Source of the DNA: Bradyrhizobium sp. Tv2a-2
Lineage (GTDB): Bacteria > Pseudomonadota > Alphaproteobacteria > Rhizobiales > Xanthobacteraceae
Length of the DNA stretch: 33,940 nucleotides
NCBI RefSeq assembly: GCF_000472425.1
Contig: NZ_AXAI01000042.1
Coordinates: 1 to 33,940 of the forward strand
Reading direction: 5' to 3'
Below are positions 33,722 to 33,940 of this stretch, piece by piece. Every line of letters starts with the position of its first letter. The first letter of the stretch is position 1. The position numbers were made by a program, and so were the translations under genes. The notes under the pieces were generated by a model. The model was not told the DNA's origin. It did no database searches and was given only the letters and a program-made list of their open reading frames with translations.

Positions 33722-33792
33722 GCTGCGCTTCAGGCTGATGGTGAAACGAGGTCCGTGGTGACGGCCTCAAGCATCAGAAGGAGAAGCGCAGC
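33722..33792 (+). ncRNA. Nested hairpin leader of IS110 transposase, candidate bridge RNA part or translational switch
   Basis: Four stems nest in register: GCTGCGCTTC (33722-33731) with GAAGCGCAGC (33783-33792), CTGATG with CATCAG (33735/33772), GAGG with CCTC (33748/33765), and CCGT with ACGG around GGTG. Internal loops of a few bases separate them. The 3' strand ends at the base before the ATG, and the Shine-Dalgarno AAGGAGA (33778-33784) lies in the last internal loop and stem. The IS110 group carries its bridge RNA upstream of the recombinase, which fits the place but not proof of it. Confidence 0.5.
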
Positions 33793-33940
33793 ATGGACCA
33801 TTTTGCCGGAATGGACGTATCGGTCAAGGAGACGAGTGTCTGCATTTTGGATGACGCGGGCAAGATCTTGAAGGAAGTGAAGGTGGCGAGCGAGCCTCAA
33901 GCACTTTTGGAGGTTCTGGAGAATCCCGCCTACCGCTTCA
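33793..33940 (+). CDS. IS110 family transposase, start only (runs off the window)
   Basis: The first 49 codons read MDHFAGMDVSVKETSVCILD and continue with KVASEPQALLEVLENPAYRF. GMDVSVKETSVCILDD is the first DEDD-Asp segment of IS110 recombinases, so this is a 5'-complete gene cut by the window edge. It belongs to a different subgroup from the element at 31868. The ATG follows the nested hairpin directly, with AAGGAGA as ribosome-binding site. Confidence 0.85.
   Translation, partial: MDHFAGMDVSVKETSVCILDDAGKILKEVKVASEPQALLEVLENPAYRF

Noticed and set aside
1..33940. CRISPR array or toxin-antitoxin/defence island
   Set aside because: No regularly spaced short repeats, no cas-like genes, and no recognisable antitoxin, nuclease or restriction genes were found; the repeats present are dispersed singly.

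Overview
The window looks like an accessory, heavily rearranged stretch of a Rhizobiales chromosome, most like Bradyrhizobium or a close relative. The reasons are the high-GC coding style, a dispersed non-coding repeat of a kind I associate with that group, a small secreted protein of a type common there (33233-33445), Crp/Fnr (FixK-type) palindromes, and several IS110-family pieces. The assignment rests on recognition; no database search was run. Gene density is low, and many intergenic stretches hold decayed gene ends and copies of the repeat.

Layout, left to right. 1-3510: a segment bounded by two repeat copies that are identical over 95 nt; it holds an ABC substrate-binding protein, a membrane protein with a cyclic-nucleotide-type sensor domain, and a SAM methyltransferase. 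3598-6268: two divergent small zinc-ribbon proteins, a FixK-like box, a possible 29-residue membrane peptide, an O-methyltransferase and a glutathione transferase. 6300-8078: decayed DNA with a DUF1254-type 3' remnant, an IS110 5' remnant with a structured leader, and a perfect TTGAT-N4-ATCAA box. 8079-10818: a Baeyer-Villiger-type monooxygenase followed by an alpha/beta hydrolase, a plausible ketone-to-ester-to-acid-plus-alcohol pair. 11228-12447: a lytic transglycosylase and a 3' remnant of radC next to a repeat.

12542-18831 is a redox-stress cluster. On the minus strand it runs AraC regulator, nitroreductase, AhpD-like protein, azoreductase, DUF3788 protein and a quinone-reductase-like gene broken by one amber codon. 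Upstream lie a small membrane protein and a divergent second AraC regulator. 19121-24601 is a very large gene for a protein kinase-like / AAA ATPase / GAF / PAS / histidine kinase protein whose kinase-like domain has lost key residues.

24739-25340 carries the N-terminal part of a P4-type integrase and the 3' half of a tRNA-Lys(CTT), which I read as the border of an integrated island. To its right are a truncated copy of an ABC substrate-binding gene, a Met/Gly-rich EF-hand protein, a Tat-exported cupin, a short tyrosine recombinase, a methyltransferase, a YmdB-type phosphoesterase and an LLM-type flavin oxidoreductase. The last 2.5 kb hold an IS110/IS1111-type transposase lacking its 5' end, a small cysteine-containing ORF with tandem terminators, a small secreted protein, a FixK-like box, and the start of another IS110 element whose leader forms a long nested hairpin ending exactly at its start codon.

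The most unusual signals are non-coding: (1) eleven recognisable copies of one repeat, all in the same orientation, several at gene breakpoints; (2) structured leaders in front of two IS110 transposases, candidates for bridge RNA or a translational switch; (3) three FixK/FNR-like palindromes in intergenic DNA.
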